DNA of 64,000 bases, from the NCBI GenBank assembly GCA_013397435.1, contig VZRG01002382.1, forward strand, positions 41,556 to 105,555, read 5' to 3'. The stretch comes from Erythrocercus mccallii (taxonomy: Eukaryota > Chordata > Aves > Passeriformes > Dicruridae). Below the pieces are notes generated by a model. That model was not told the DNA's origin. It saw nothing but the letters and a program-made list of their open reading frames with translations, and made no database searches. Made by a program: the position numbers and the translations under genes. This document shows positions 11,801 to 23,605 of this stretch, piece after piece (the stretch's first letter is position 1; each line of letters opens with the position of its first letter).

Positions 11801-14800
11801 TCAAAGGACTGGTGTGGCAGTTTGCTGGCACCCTCTCTACGGTCACCTTTCTGCTTTAGGCAGTCGTCGATGCCCGACAGTAGATCCTCAGGCTCTAGGC
11901 TTACAGTGAACGTCCCAATTAAAGCAAATTCCTTAGACGGGTTTGCCCACCATCGCCAAGATTCCTTAAGTGTACAGCCCGTCAGTACCGTGGCTTCTGC
12001 AGGGCTCTGCAAATCTGACTCGTGCCTGTACCAGAGAGGCAAGACTGACCAGATCACAGACATGCTGATCCACGAGACGTGGGCAAGCTCTATTGAGTCT
12101 CTGATGCGCAAGAACAAAATCATAGCAGATGAGGCAGAGGCTACAGAGGCAGACCAGTTTTACAGTGATTCTCCACCACATGTGGAACAATATGCAAAAA
12201 AACTGGCTGCAAATATTGTTGAAAGTGGTAAAAGTTTAATTGTTGTCCAGCAGGATTCCTTTGATAATACAAGCCGAGAACATGTCCTGGAAAGCAAACA
12301 TCCCCAAAGCATAACCCAGATACAGCCAAAACCCAAAATGGAGGAAGTAAATTTGGATGAGAAAAAAGAGCATGTGAAGAGCCCTGGAAGCCTCCCCGTA
12401 GGACAGCTCAGGGAAGTGCCTTTAATTCAGATAGAAACTGATCAACGAGATGAGCCAGATAAAGACTCAGAGTCCTTAACTTCATGTGGCCCATCTAGAA
12501 AGGGGCACCAAAGTAAAGAAAAGCTTCCAGAAGCTTTGGATGGGAAACACGTGGTTTCCAGTTCCCCAGCAAATAGGTAAGTGACAAAACAGCAAATCAG
12601 CACATTGCTTTGGTCTTAGGTTTATTTTCCCAGTAAAAGTTATTTTGCTAAAGGAAGAAGAGTGGTACTTTTAAAGAAATAAGCGGGCTAAGTTTTGACT
12701 ACAGGTTTCTTTTGGCGTAAAATCACCCAATCGTGTCACAGTGGTACTTTCTGGAGAAAGCTTATATTGAATGTTACATTATGGCTTAAAGATTTAAATC
12801 TAATGCTGCACAGACAAGTTCTCTCTCTACAGACATTGAAGTCTCCCATAAGACAGGAAGGATGGACAATAGCTTAAACTTTTATTTAGCACAGGCTGAT
12901 ATCTGAACTAAAAAATAGATAAATAAAAAGTCAGTGCTAGTGTATAACAAAAGATAGCAGGATTTTACCTGTAGCTCTCTGCTATGCTTGTTGCAAGTAA
13001 TGTTTTGTGTACCTGGAAACAAGACCAGATTTCTGAGAGCTTGAAGTTTAACTTTGTGTTTAACTGGAGCTACAAGTAATAAAAACTCTTTAGTGAAGGA
13101 AATAAAAGAATAAAAGTAGCCCTCAGCTTTTAGTTCAAGACTTCTCTGGTAGAATTTAGATAGGGTAAAGAAGAGTATTTTATTTTAATGTCGTTTCATG
13201 GAGTTTACATCACAGCTTACCACCCTCTCCTTACAGCTCCTTTTTTTAAGGAAATCTGCAGCTTGCTTTGTTAAGGTAAAGAGTGAGCCAGCATGAGGGT
13301 GCAGTGCAAATGCAGAGGATTGCTGTGGGTACTCCAAGGTGAAGGGAATGCTCTCTCCCAAGGCGTTGCCTCTTTATCACTGTACTCCATTGTATCTGTT
13401 TAGTGGTGTCTAAACTGCCAGTCTCTTGGAGCACTGCAGCACCCCATTATCTCAGAGTGGCAGAAAGAGTGCAGGTGCTGGTGTTAGAAACCATTTTGTA
13501 GCTCATTTTTTTCTAGGCAGTGCTGTGTTTTGGCATTTGATAAAGCTCTGCTTGAAGTGAGAAAGCACAAGTGCTTTCTCACTTGAAGTGAGAAAGTAGA
13601 TAGATTGTAAGTACTTTCCTGTGTATGGCAGCAAATAGGTGGATAATTACCGTGGTGTCGCTAGTCTTTTATACTGACTCCTGCACTAACCTTCCTCTTC
13701 CTTAAAATACAACCTGCTTTTAGTAAGATAAATTTAGAAATCCACCTATTTGGAATCTTGACTGCTTGAAAATGAAGTTATTTTTGCAGTTTACGAGCCC
13801 TTTCATAACTTTTTCCTCTGCCTTTGAAGCAGAGCTCACAACATGGCTATGACATGGTTAAAGCAATAGGATTGGTAAGGCAGAATTCGTAAGCAGAGGC
13901 TACACCTGCCTGAGCATCTTGGAAGTTCTGGTTCAACTTGCCTCCATTTCTGTCCACTGGCCTTATTTACGGCATGAAATGCAGAGTTCTTCCAAAGCAA
14001 TCTCAAGTAGAAGCTGCCAAGTGCTATCCAGATGTGCTCCTATCCCTGCTGGGAAGGCAAAGCCTCCAGTGGTTCTGCACACAGATCTGAACCATTTGTG
14101 GTGTGGCTATCTGGACTAAGCTAGGCTGATGTGAAAACCTAAAAAAATTTCTAATGTAGCTATAAAAGCATCAGTTGAAATTGCTTTGATCCACTCCTAC
14201 TGCATGAAATTACTTGCTAGTTCAGATGCAGGCACATAGGACTCCAGGCAAAATATCAAGCAGACATAGAGTCAATTAGGGGGGGAAAAAAAGCCCTGCA
14301 AGCCTTCAGCAGTGAAAAAAAGCTGTTTCTTGTATGTAGGCAGTGCAACAGAGCCAGTCCTGCCACAATTACACAGAAACTGTTCCAAGTGACTGTTCAC
14401 AAGTGAGGAACTGTCAGTTCAAAGCATCGCTGGTGTGAGATGTAATTGCATAATGAATCAAACAAAACCCAAAATGCCAATAAACATCACCCACACAAAT
14501 CTCTTGTGTTTTGGACCAGGTATCAGGAACTGCCTGTCCTGAGAACCTGAATAACACTCCTGCCCTGTGGTCTGGCTGCTCAGTGCTCACGTGTCAGCGA
14601 GTGCAGGGGCAGAGTCCTGGGCTCAGGGGTGACAGGCACAGGGGTTTGGCAGAACTGACTGCCAGGGGGAGCAGAGCCCCAGGCAAGCAAGTCCCATTCT
14701 CCCTGCACAGGCTGCATGTCTCTGTCATTCAGCATGAATGTCATTCAGCAACTTCTGAGAGCGAGAGCTTGGCAAAAAGAGACCCACAATGATATTGTCT

Positions 14801-17800
14801 CAGTATATGCCTAATCAAGGTAATTACTCAGGAGTGATAGAATTCTGGTGTGATCTCCTGGTTTAACTGAAGGCAGATGCCTTAACCATAACTACAGATA
14901 AAGGTCTGAAGGCAAGAACTTCACTAGAGAGATCCTACAGAGGGTTGTCAGTACAGAATATAACATTGCTTTAATCCCTAAATTGCAAATGCAGACTATC
15001 AAGTGAATATAACAAAACTACAGTTTCGCTTTACATGTTATTCTGGCGCTACAGTGATGTAACTATTGAAGGGATTATTATTTTTCTTTGTATCAAAAGC
15101 CCAGTTTAGCTCTAAAAGCTTAGCAAAAATATGGGGGGTTTTTTGTTTCTGTGTCTGTTTGTTGGGAGCATGTGTACGTATATATGGCATACACACGTGT
15201 GACCTATGTCAAGTGTGCAGAATTAGAAGGCATTTTTCTCTTAATCTTGTACTTTCTAAACTCAGTCTGGGCTCCATCTTCAGTCTGGTTTCTGACTGTT
15301 GCAATATTTTGTCCTTCCCCAGCCTAAGCACTGAAGATCCTAAGGACATGGCAGGCTCAGAGTCATTAGTGATTCACAACCCACAATACTTTCCTACTTT
15401 CGCTTCTTTTGGATCTACAGTTTTAACAAAGTAGAAAACCTTGTCAAGAAACTGATTCACCCATTAGCAGGACAGGGATTTTGCACCAATATATATTTTC
15501 CAATGTATATTTCCAAGAAATATTGTCATTCTGCAGTAACATATACCACATATTTTAACCACAGATTGACTGAAGTGCATTAAGCAATAAACCTTTACAG
15601 TGATCAGGTTTTTTATACATGCTAAATCTTTTTGTATAAACGAAAACTTTTCTATGCATATTTAAATCTAGGGATTGTGTTTATTTATAGCAGTCATAAG
15701 AAAGTCCTTTTTTAAGAGCATCTCAGGCCATATGTTCTACTGGACTCTATGTATAAATTATAAGCTTGCCCAATCTTTTGCATGTCTATAATTCTGCAGC
15801 TTGGTTGACTTTAATGAGCAGCATTGCCTGAAGATTGGTGGCACCGGTTTGTTTCCCTGTATTACAATATCAATGTGCCTTCCCTATCACCCTGCCAGCA
15901 ACAGTCCTCAGAGTAGATCAGATGCTGAAATCATAGGAGAGACGAAAGCAGCTGAAGAATTTCCAGCCCATCTCAGCAGCAGTGAAGAAAGCACTGGCAG
16001 CTGGTCCCAGCTTGCCAACGATGAGGACAATCCTGATGACACAAGCAGCTACCTGCAGCTCAGCGAGCGCTCCCTGAGGTACCCTCTTGTCTCTTCTCAC
16101 TGTACAGTGTGGTCTGCCCGCCAAGCCTACCCTGCATCAGCAGTGAAAGGCAACAGCTCAAGATTTACTCAGAGTACTGTAAAGAATGTCTAATGGCACA
16201 CTTTATCTCTTCGGTTTTTAATAGGGAAAAAATTACCCATGTTCTGATTCACAGCCAGGTCTTTTTACTATTGGTACGTAGCTTGATTCAGACAAAGAAA
16301 AAAAACCTCCTGGCACCACTGAAATGTCTCAGTCCTACAGCAAAAAGGCCATTGTACAAGTTAATTCCTACAGTCTTTCTTTTGATTTATTTGCTGTTGT
16401 TTGCATAATGTTTATTTTGGCACCTCCTTAGCCAAGATTGACAAGACTGCCAGTCCCACCAGAAACCCATGCACTGAGAACAAAGACTGAGCCCTGATTT
16501 GCTTTGCCTGGCAAAGGGGTGCAAATTAACAGAGGATGACCAATTTTTCCCTGAGTAGACATAAATTCAAGAGCTCCTACTGCTATGTGCTGGTTTTGTT
16601 CCAATTCAAGTCAGGACAAATGTTTGAAAGTGTTATTTAGTCCTTGGAGTTCACATAGAGCGATGATAGTTTGACTTCAGCCCTTTCACAGCATCAGATT
16701 GAGTAAGGTTTTTCCTTCACATGCTCTTAGACTATGTTTTAAAATATTATCAAGTAATGACATCTTTCTCTGGTGTATTAAGATGACAAGGAGGGAAGAC
16801 ATTATGGTAATGAAGCAGAGAAAAGAAAGAGTCTCTGTCAGAGAGCACTGTTGGCTGGCTGAAATTACTGAACAAAACATGGCTGTCAGTGCAGCTGAAC
16901 ATCCATCCTGTTATTACACTATCAGCCGTTAACAAAGTCCTTGGTCTGAGAGAGCTGAAGCATTGCACCTTTCAGCTCTGCACTGGAACAGAAATTGCTA
17001 CAGCAAGTCTGAATGCATGGCATGGTGACAATGTCGCAGAACACCTTGATGGGGAAAGTAACTGTCTAATCAATCCTTCTAATGTAAGGGAAAATACTAT
17101 TAGTTGGTTTTTCAGTAAAAATTAAGTGGTTCACCGTGACTTGCCACACAGAATTTGTTCAACATAATTGACTTGCAGCCAGCAAATTCACAACCCGTCC
17201 ATGAGACTATTACAACATCTGCATAAACATTCACTGTCACATTTATAATGATGTTATAACATCAACTGGTAATATTTTTTCCAAATATCCTCAAGTGTGC
17301 TACTTCATCCCTCTAAAGAAGCCAAAGAGAATACTTCTGTATTGCACTGGCTATATAAGCATTGGCTTTGATTAAAATCTCAGTCTTTCAGAGTAGTCAG
17401 AAACATGCGGGGCCATCTCTGTACCTGTGGGTTCCATCAGATCTCAAATAGTATTTGGGGTATGATGTAGTACACTGAAACTGCTGCTGTTTACCAGCAT
17501 GGACTCACCCTACAGGTAAGTGTATGATGGGCAGCCAGTGCCTTGCTTCAACTCCCTGTGTTCAGAGGGAGCTGGATCTTTGCAGGTTTCTTGCAGGACA
17601 TCTCTGTACCTGCTAATCCTTCTTTTCAAAAACTCAGGCCAGACTCAGTTTTTGTTGGGTCCAAGTGTTCATTGCATAAGCCATTCACAAGAAGAGAGTC
17701 CACTTTTTTTTCCTCCAGTTTACAGCATCACTTGATGCATTGATGCACTTGATACATGCTCGATCTAGAGCTATTTTAATAAAAGCCTCATTACTTTGAG

Positions 17801-20800
17801 CAGACTAGTGTGCTTCATTCAGGGAACCACTTGCTGAGCAAAATTGATTTTATGGAACAGGGCTCCTCCCCACTTTGCTTTGTACAGAAATAAATTTTTA
17901 GAAGATGTATGGAGATATGTTCAGCACAGCTTGGCACTAATACTTAAACTTTTGCTTCGTCAGCAATGGCAACAGCAGTACAACTAGCAGTCTTGGCATT
18001 ATGGACCTGGAAATTTATCAGGAGAACGTGCCATCTTCTCCTATGATTAAGTAAGTAGTCACTGAAGTGAGACTTGATGTTTAGTCCAATTTTAACTGCA
18101 AATCATTTACACCACCAAAACCATGCCAAGCCCTGTTTTGCACCTGCTGCTGTGCCTGCCCATGGTTTCAGAAAAAAAACACATGCAGGTGTCTGTGCAG
18201 AGTTAGGGCAGTAGACAGTGAAAAATTACTGGAAAATCCAGTCAGGTGGATCTCTTGAGAACACAGATCCATCAACCACCCTGTCTAAAGGACAGTTCTC
18301 TGTGGTATCAGTTTTCTGTTTTTGAACCTTCTTCTCTGAATAACTTCAAATATTATCAAAACTCTGCTGTAATACCAAGGAAGGTCAAGCAAATAAGGAT
18401 CAACTAAAAGCAATTTTAAAAAAACCAAATAGCATTCTTTTCAATAGTAATAACAATAATAATTTGGCCCACAGTACAACTTACCTATTGTTTCTGGGAA
18501 TGTTTCTACTGAACATACAATTCAATTATCAAGAGATGTGCGAGTACATCCTGCCTAAAGATCCTGGTACAAGCTGCCAGCTGGTGAATGTCATTATGCA
18601 GCCAGGGCACAACCACTGCACAAACCTACAGACTGTACATCACATACTGAACATGAGAACTTCCTGAAGCCAGTGACATCAGAAAACTGTCACAGCAAAA
18701 TACAGACATTGGAAATTCAGCATTTCCACCCAGGTTATGAGACTTGCTGTGTCTTACCATAATGTCATTTGCTTGTCATTATGTGAACTGTAAAGATACA
18801 CAGATCCTGGTGAAACGAACACATGACATAACTAATACAAGTACTTCATCCCGCTACAGAAGAATGCTGCAATTCAGTTTTTCCTCATTCACAGAATAAA
18901 TAACAAAATAAATTCATCAGTTTATGGTTTCATCCTATGTAACCTTTTTCTTGCAGTTTTCTAGGCCTTGCATTGAGGGAGAAGTTTATTCATCATGAAG
19001 CAGCGTTGTAGACTGTTCCTAAGTGTGACTAATAAGCTTTGTTGTTTTTTGTTTCTAAGTGAATTAGTAGAAGAAAAAGTTTTCCTTAAAGAACAGACAG
19101 AAAACACTGAAGGTAAGTTGAACCGTATCAATTAAAACATACAGTTTGAAGATAACACTGGTAATTGCACAGTAACTGGTGGGATTATTTTTCCAGAAAG
19201 TACTTCTGAGCTTTCAGTGGGAACAGCCAACTGTCAAAAGGACCTCCTGGTGATAAACTTTGATCTGGAACCAGAGTGCCCTGATGTGGAGCTGCGAGCC
19301 ACCCTGCAGTGGATAGCTGCTTCTGAACTTGGAATTCCAACTATCTATTTTAAGAAGTCTCAGGAAAACAGAATTGAAAAGGTAGTGTTTACAGAATTGG
19401 GCAGACTATTAATGTCTATATAACTGCAGCAGTTATGATTTATTGAAGTTATTGAGCTTAAAACAAGATGCAAAAACATCTTCATTACAGCAAGGTGGCA
19501 ACACTATTGTTTATGAGAGAAAGGAATGAGAGGATAGGTGTGTCAGAACTTAAGGACTGTGAAATATGTAGTAGATTATCTATGGCTTAAGAAAATGTCA
19601 CCATGGGACCTTCTCCAAAGTCTCTATAGCATACTTTGACAAATCTGTTCACTTTTTCAAATCAATGATACATTAAATACTAATGCCTACGGCAGAATTA
19701 ACAGAGTCCTTTATGTGGCTGCATTTGAAAGGCAGCACATGGTTTACATGCAGTTTAAGTACAAAGGTTTAAAAAATAACATTAAAAAATTTTGTGTGTA
19801 GACATCACATGTACAGGTTTCTGCTGCTTGGTCACTATAATGTGAGACATTGTTTGGACTTAAGATTTTCAGTCCTTATGCTGGTTCTGCCTTGCCTGTA
19901 ACACCAATTACAGCAGCCTCAGGTCAGTCTGAACTTGTGCCTGGCTGTTCATAAATTGCTCCAGCTGGGGATACAGCTTTTCAGAGCAGAAGTCTCTTTC
20001 CAGAGAGAGTGGACAGACACAGATCACTGAGAAACCTCCTGAGGTGTTAGTCCAAGCCAGAGCCAGGAGCAACACTGAAGTCCAAAACAGCCACAAGAAG
20101 TGCAAACTCTTTCTATTCCTGAATGATCAGCTGGTGCTCCTTTCTAGACCTCACCAGATGCAACCACAGCATTTCAGGCAAGACCAAAAGAGACCCATTT
20201 CCAAGATCAGCAAGGGAGCTTAAGCTTTAAGACTTAAAAACATGTTAGTATTTATGTCAATTAATGAAAAAAGTATTACAAATCAGTATTTTGGTCTCTT
20301 ATGGGAAGATCATTTTGAGTAGCAGAGATATTGTTTGATTTTCTTGAGTACATGCATTTGGGAATCATAAACATAATTTAAAATGCATTCAACAGCAACA
20401 GTCCAAATTGCATCTAATTAAAGAAACAGCTGTCAGCTTTACCCATGTGCTTTGGCAAACCGTTAATTCAATTGCAAAAATACACTAGAGAATAATGAAG
20501 CACATCCTGCCTACAACAGCATTCTTGGAAATCACGTGCCTATTAAATAACATTAAAATACATATTAAAAGTTTAGGCTGCAGTATGTAAATAGCAAACA
20601 GCTACACTAACTAGAGACACAATCTTTTCTTTTGTGCTTAAAACTGGAAACAGAAGGAGCAAACTGATTATTGTGAAATTCAAAGAAGTGAAAAGCTTTG
20701 ATTTTCATTTATGTGCTTCAGAAGAAAAAGAGACCAGATGGATGACCCTGTGAAGCTCATTATTAAGTACCAAGTGGACAAAACTCAGTATTTTTTTTAC

Positions 20801-21560
20801 AGCTGCTTAAGAACATATATTTTACCTCTGGTTTCTCTGGAAATTAAAAAAAGAGTCAAATACAGATACTGTTGCTATTTAAAACACAACTGTGATAAAT
20901 GTCTTCATGTGGCAAAATTTTACACAGAATTCCCTCTCACCAGTACTATTTGAATGTTTAAAATACTATGGGATGTATATATGGAAACACAGAAAATTAA
21001 ACATAAAGTAAAATATAGCTAGTGGTAAAGCAAAAATATTTAAGATGGATAATCACACTTCCATTATTTTGACAATGAGTTGTTGATAACGTGACAAATG
21101 GTGATTCTTTATCAAACTGACTTTGTCTGCTTTTACTTTCATTGCAATAAGTAAGAAATAATTGACAGAAGCAGTTAATTTAGAAAATGTCATGAGACCC
21201 CATCAGTCTTTGGGGAGCTATGTAACTTGAGAAATGAAGTTTTTATAAATAGCAAGAACGTTGATGTTGCTGTGCACTGAGTGGTGTCCAGTCCCTCATA
21301 CAGCTGTGCATTTACAAAGGGTGGGCTAACAAAGGTTTGTGTGTATGCATTCCACAAAACCTTAGAAAACGTTCACCAAATCGCAAGTGTATTTCATTGT
21401 GGTTATTTTTATTTAGTTTCTAGATGTCGTGCAGTTGGTTCAGCGGAAGTCCTGGAAAGTGGGGGATATCTTCCAAGCTGTGGTGCAGTACTGCAAGCTC
21501 AGCGAGGAGGGCAGAGAGATCACACCCAGCCTGTTTGATTGGCTGCTTGAATTGGGTTAA
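2769..21560 (+). CDS. SPHKAP: SPHKAP, SPHK1-interactor and AKAP domain protein (3' part, nine exons)
   Basis: SPHKAP is an A-kinase anchoring protein that binds the type I regulatory subunit of PKA and was named for sphingosine kinase 1 binding. It is known mainly from heart and neurons. Nine exons join to 4,821 nt (1,606 residues plus stop). The human protein is about 1,700 residues, so roughly 85 N-terminal residues lie left of the window. Visible-residue landmarks: SSIEEDFLTASEHLE in exon 8326-8581; a first amphipathic helix TNLAESVLQDAFIRLS (about 305-323); a second, FAEELAETVVSMATEIAAI (about 849-872); FANEVAAKIMNL (about 958); repeated KQSS-ESIT modules (about 1038 and 1103); and a conserved C-terminus with TLQWIAASELGIPTIYF, ending DWLLELG. 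Phases agree at every junction. The helices match the RI-anchoring segments known for the family; function here is by homology. No frameshift or internal stop was seen. Confidence 0.97.
2829..8325 (+). other. SPHKAP: SPHKAP introns 2829-5775 and 5911-8325
   Basis: These two introns flank the 45-codon exon. A GC-richer patch at about 4850-5200 has overlapping frames open on both strands but no recognisable protein. No known repeat was recognised. Confidence 0.75.
5776..5910 (+). CDS. SPHKAP: SPHKAP exon, 45 codons
   Basis: The acceptor is aaactacag and the donor is gtagga. The 135 nt, in whole codons, begin KLISVSPNLPKLISSMNV and end NLQADYEVPQ. It is almost identical to the human exon containing PKLISSMNVQQPKENEIV. 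Confidence 0.96.
8326..8581 (+). CDS. SPHKAP: SPHKAP exon, 85 codons plus one base
   Basis: The acceptor is cccctctag and the donor is g|gtaaaag. It begins CPWLADVCLVQCARG and includes EINKFLIGLELVQERQL and an acidic tail EEDFLTASEHLEDDNEAD. It ends in phase 1, which the next exon completes as glycine. This N-terminal block is strongly conserved with the human protein. Confidence 0.96.
8850..12576 (+). CDS. SPHKAP: SPHKAP giant central exon (3,727 nt)
   Basis: The acceptor is ttcttaacag|g and the donor ag|gtaagt overlaps the first stop of the open frame, which is why the frame closes at 12580. The frame is also open upstream to 8774, but the polypyrimidine tract and phase place the true start at 8850. 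One very long exon carrying most of the protein is characteristic of SPHKAP. It holds both candidate PKA RI-binding helices (9311-9367 and 10943-11014), FANEVAAKIMNL (11270-11305), the serine-rich KASSCESIPEED (from 11393), KQSSCESITDEF (from 11510) and KQSSTESITEEF (from 11705) modules, and REVPLIQIETDQRDE near its end. It is mostly low-complexity, probably disordered, with short ordered helices. Confidence 0.97.
12577..15904 (+). other. SPHKAP: SPHKAP intron after the giant exon
   Basis: This is a 3.3-kb intron. It holds a perfect hairpin with a partly overlapping direct repeat at 13551-13596 and a GC-richer, CpG-poor patch at about 14560-14700. No coding exon was recognised. Confidence 0.75.
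13551..13596. repeat. Perfect inverted repeat with overlapping direct repeat
   Basis: Arms aagtgagaaagcac (13555-13568) and gtgctttctcactt (13571-13584) are perfect 14-bp inverted copies with a 2-bp spacer. The 15-mer cttgaagtgagaaag occurs at 13551-13565 and again at 13582-13596. A replication template switch would produce exactly this pattern. Confidence 0.85.
15905..16078 (+). CDS. SPHKAP: SPHKAP exon with EESTGSWSQLANDEDNPDD
   Basis: It encodes SSEESTGSWSQLANDEDNP and then DDTSSYLQLSERS, matching human. The donor is gag|gtaccc. The acceptor gcaacag|t at 15904/15905 restores phase 2 to 2. Two downstream AG dinucleotides (before 15914 and 15917) would also keep the frame and drop three or four residues, so the left edge is uncertain by about 12 nt. 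Confidence 0.88.
17964..18050 (+). CDS. SPHKAP: SPHKAP 87-nt symmetric exon
   Basis: The acceptor is cttcgtcag and the donor is gtaagt. It encodes NGNSSTTSSLGIMDLEIYQE followed by NVPSSPMI. Both ends are phase 2, so skipping removes 29 residues without shifting the frame. I recall a human isoform shorter by 29 residues, which fits use as a cassette exon. Confidence 0.95.
19060..19112 (+). CDS. SPHKAP: SPHKAP 53-nt exon
   Basis: The acceptor is gtttctaag and the donor is g|gtaagt. It encodes (N)ELVEEKVFLKEQTENTE, matching human NELVEEKKILKGQSESTE. It enters in phase 2 and leaves in phase 1. Confidence 0.94.
19197..19381 (+). CDS. SPHKAP: SPHKAP exon with conserved C-terminal block
   Basis: The acceptor is tttttccag and the donor is gtagtg. 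It carries LLVINFDLEPECPDVELRAT and LQWIAASELGIPTIYFKKSQ, ending in NRIEK. From memory AKAP11 has a related C-terminal block. This is the best conserved part of the protein and is essentially unchanged from human. Confidence 0.97.
21417..21560 (+). CDS. SPHKAP: SPHKAP last coding exon
   Basis: The acceptor is tttatttag. It encodes FLDVVQLVQRKSWKVGDIFQ, then AVVQYCKLSEEGREITP and SLFDWLLELG, followed by TAA at 21558-21560. This is the known end of SPHKAP. Confidence 0.97.
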   Translation, partial: FLDVVQLVQRKSWKVGDIFQAVVQYCKLSEEGREITPSLFDWLLELG

Positions 21561-22229
21561 CAAAGTTGGTTGGTTCAGCTTTCCTGTTTTATTCCAGTTT
21601 AAATAAGCAGTGGTTTGTGTAACGCTCTGATTTCTGAACATCGCTGAATAAAATGTGCAAAGATGTACAAACTCTATGAGAACAGCACAAGTCCATGCCA
21701 CAACTGACCCAGGAGCAAAGTGAACTTGAACTTACTGTGTCTTTCTGTGTCATGAGGGACTCTTGACATGTTGGGCTAAAGAATGCACTGTACTCTGAGA
21801 GGATGGATTTTTAGCCTTCAGAATTAATGAACTACACAGTAAAGGCTTAATTATCTAATATATTCAATTTTCATCAATTTGATTAAGTCAGTCAGGTAAA
21901 ATGGGATAGTATCCTAACATTCAGTTTTGAAACAACACTAATATTTGTACAGTTTATTGTTAGAAGCAGAATGTGTTTCAGAATGCCTGGAGACACCCTT
22001 GTCCCTAGAGAAGTAATATTCATGGGTTTTTGAAATCCCCATAATCTCCTAAGAGGTAAAAGCTTTTGAACACTTAACACCTTTGCAGTTAGAAAACACA
22101 ATAAAAAGCTGCTGAAAACACATTTTAGTTTCTTCCCATGTCTTTATTTCTCTTCCTTAGCTGTTCCTGATTCCTGTAACCTTCCCAAAGAAATAAAATC
22201 CAGTTACTATCCTTAAAAAATTGATTCCT

Positions 22230-22450
22230 TTTCCCTGGGAGGCAGTGCAGTTCAGTATAGCTACACCTGACAGATTCCTGCACACAGCTCTGTGAGCCAG
22301 GGCAGTTCTCAAGCTCTGTCCTGTCCCAGCCCTGTGACCTTGGGCAAGTCATTTCACCTCTGTGCCTCAGTGTCCCTGCCTGGCAAAAGGGAATCGTGAT
22401 AGTACAATTGTTACCTAAAGTGCTTCTGTTGAAAGCACTATGTAACAATC
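22230..22450 (+). mobile_element. MIR-type CORE-SINE (ancient amniote SINE)
   Basis: The stretch ctgtgaccttgggcaagtca, followed by a tctgtgcctcagtgtcc block and ending in an aagtgcttctg...gaaagcactatgtaa segment, is the classical MIR core and tail layout. The copy is full enough to recognise by eye, unusual for so old an element in a bird-type genome. It lies in the probable 3' UTR of SPHKAP, in sense orientation. The 5' edge is approximate. Confidence 0.78.
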
Positions 22451-23581
22451 TACATATCAGTTAAAAGCAGTGAAAAAAGCACTATTTTAATTTTCATGTA
22501 ATTGAATAAATTGCTAATGAGGTGAAGAAATGCATATCTAAAAAGAGCACCATCTTGTCCTAGAAATCTCAACGTTAATTTTTGTAACTTATAAGAAAGC
22601 AAAATGTTTGTTAAAATTTCAGCAGACATATGTGTTCATTTTGAAGATAACTGTTTGAAATACATGTGAGAGTTCACATTCCTATAACATTTCTATAATT
22701 GTTTGATAAGATATACTCTGCTATTGTCCTGTTGAGATGATCTGTTGCTATCATGCACTTAGTAATACATTCTCTCAACTCTGCCAAAGAGACTGCGTGT
22801 GAATTTAAAGGTAAAACCAACTTGTGACATCACAGCTCTTCTGCAGCTTGTTTTTTTGAAAATACTTACTTTTCATTTCTCCTATCCAAATAGAGGAATA
22901 GAATACCTGCCTGCTTTTCCCCAAAAAAATATTTAAGAGAAGTTTTATTTTCCATATAACAGTATATGCTTCTGTAATATTTCTTGAAAAAAAATCCTAT
23001 CCTTTTGCACTAAATATTTTTAAAAATTTTGAAGTAGTTTTAAATAATTTATGAAAAAGAGCCATATTCTCAGTTTTATCTTTAAAACCATTACAAAACT
23101 TGCATGATTGCATCACTCATCTGTTACAAAATACAAATGGGTAGTGAATCAAAATCTAATGTGGAACATTAAATAACATGAGTAATTCTCAATCTACCCT
23201 GCAGTATAAACAGAACAGGAGAAGTCGCTTTACAGTCAAATTTATTGCAAACACTGAACATAACTGGAGTCACTGGGCCAGCCCCTAAGAACTCCTGAGC
23301 GTCTGTAACTCCCTCTAACATGAGTGGCAACTCTGAATGCTCAGCATTTCTGAGGCTGAGAGCTAATGAAAAGCACCGAGAATTATAGACTTAAAGTGCT
23401 TTGTTTGAGTTAATAAATGGGAAAGTGTATTTATTTTGAAACCAAATGCAGTTAGTTGTCAGTATACAATTTTTTGTTGTGATAGAATAAATGTTTACAA
23501 AGCACAAATATCATGACAGAGTTGTAACAGTGTGATGCAGTTTCTCTGTACAGTAGTTCTTAATGTCGCAATTTATTCAGA

Positions 23582-23587
23582 AATAAA
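23582..23587 (+). other. SPHKAP: Candidate SPHKAP poly(A) signal
   Basis: An AATAAA hexamer followed by a GT-rich downstream element at about 23599-23613. Another hexamer at 23486-23491 is the nearest competitor. Confidence 0.5.
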
Positions 23588-23605
23588 TTTATGTTATAAT
23601 GTGTG

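Larger units (their letters stand above)
16079..21416 (+). other. SPHKAP: SPHKAP introns between the small 3' exons
   Basis: These are the introns 16079-17963, 18051-19059, 19113-19196 (only 84 nt) and 19382-21416. I see no other exons, RNA genes or recognisable mobile elements. The open frames at 16109-16408, 18464-18667 and 20711-20953 have no family resemblance that I recognise. Confidence 0.7.
21561..23605 (+). other. SPHKAP: Probable SPHKAP 3' UTR
   Basis: About 2 kb follow the stop. AATAAA hexamers lie at 21647-21652, 22100-22105, 22505-22510, 23486-23491 and 23582-23587. The last is followed within about 15 nt by a GT-rich stretch (tgtgtgtcctctttg), the best cleavage context. The true end could be any of these; none can be proven from sequence. 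Confidence 0.55.

Noticed and set aside
9307..12329. Antisense open frames of 60-190 codons opposite the SPHKAP giant exon
   Set aside because: They are shadows of a strongly supported coding exon and show no family resemblance.
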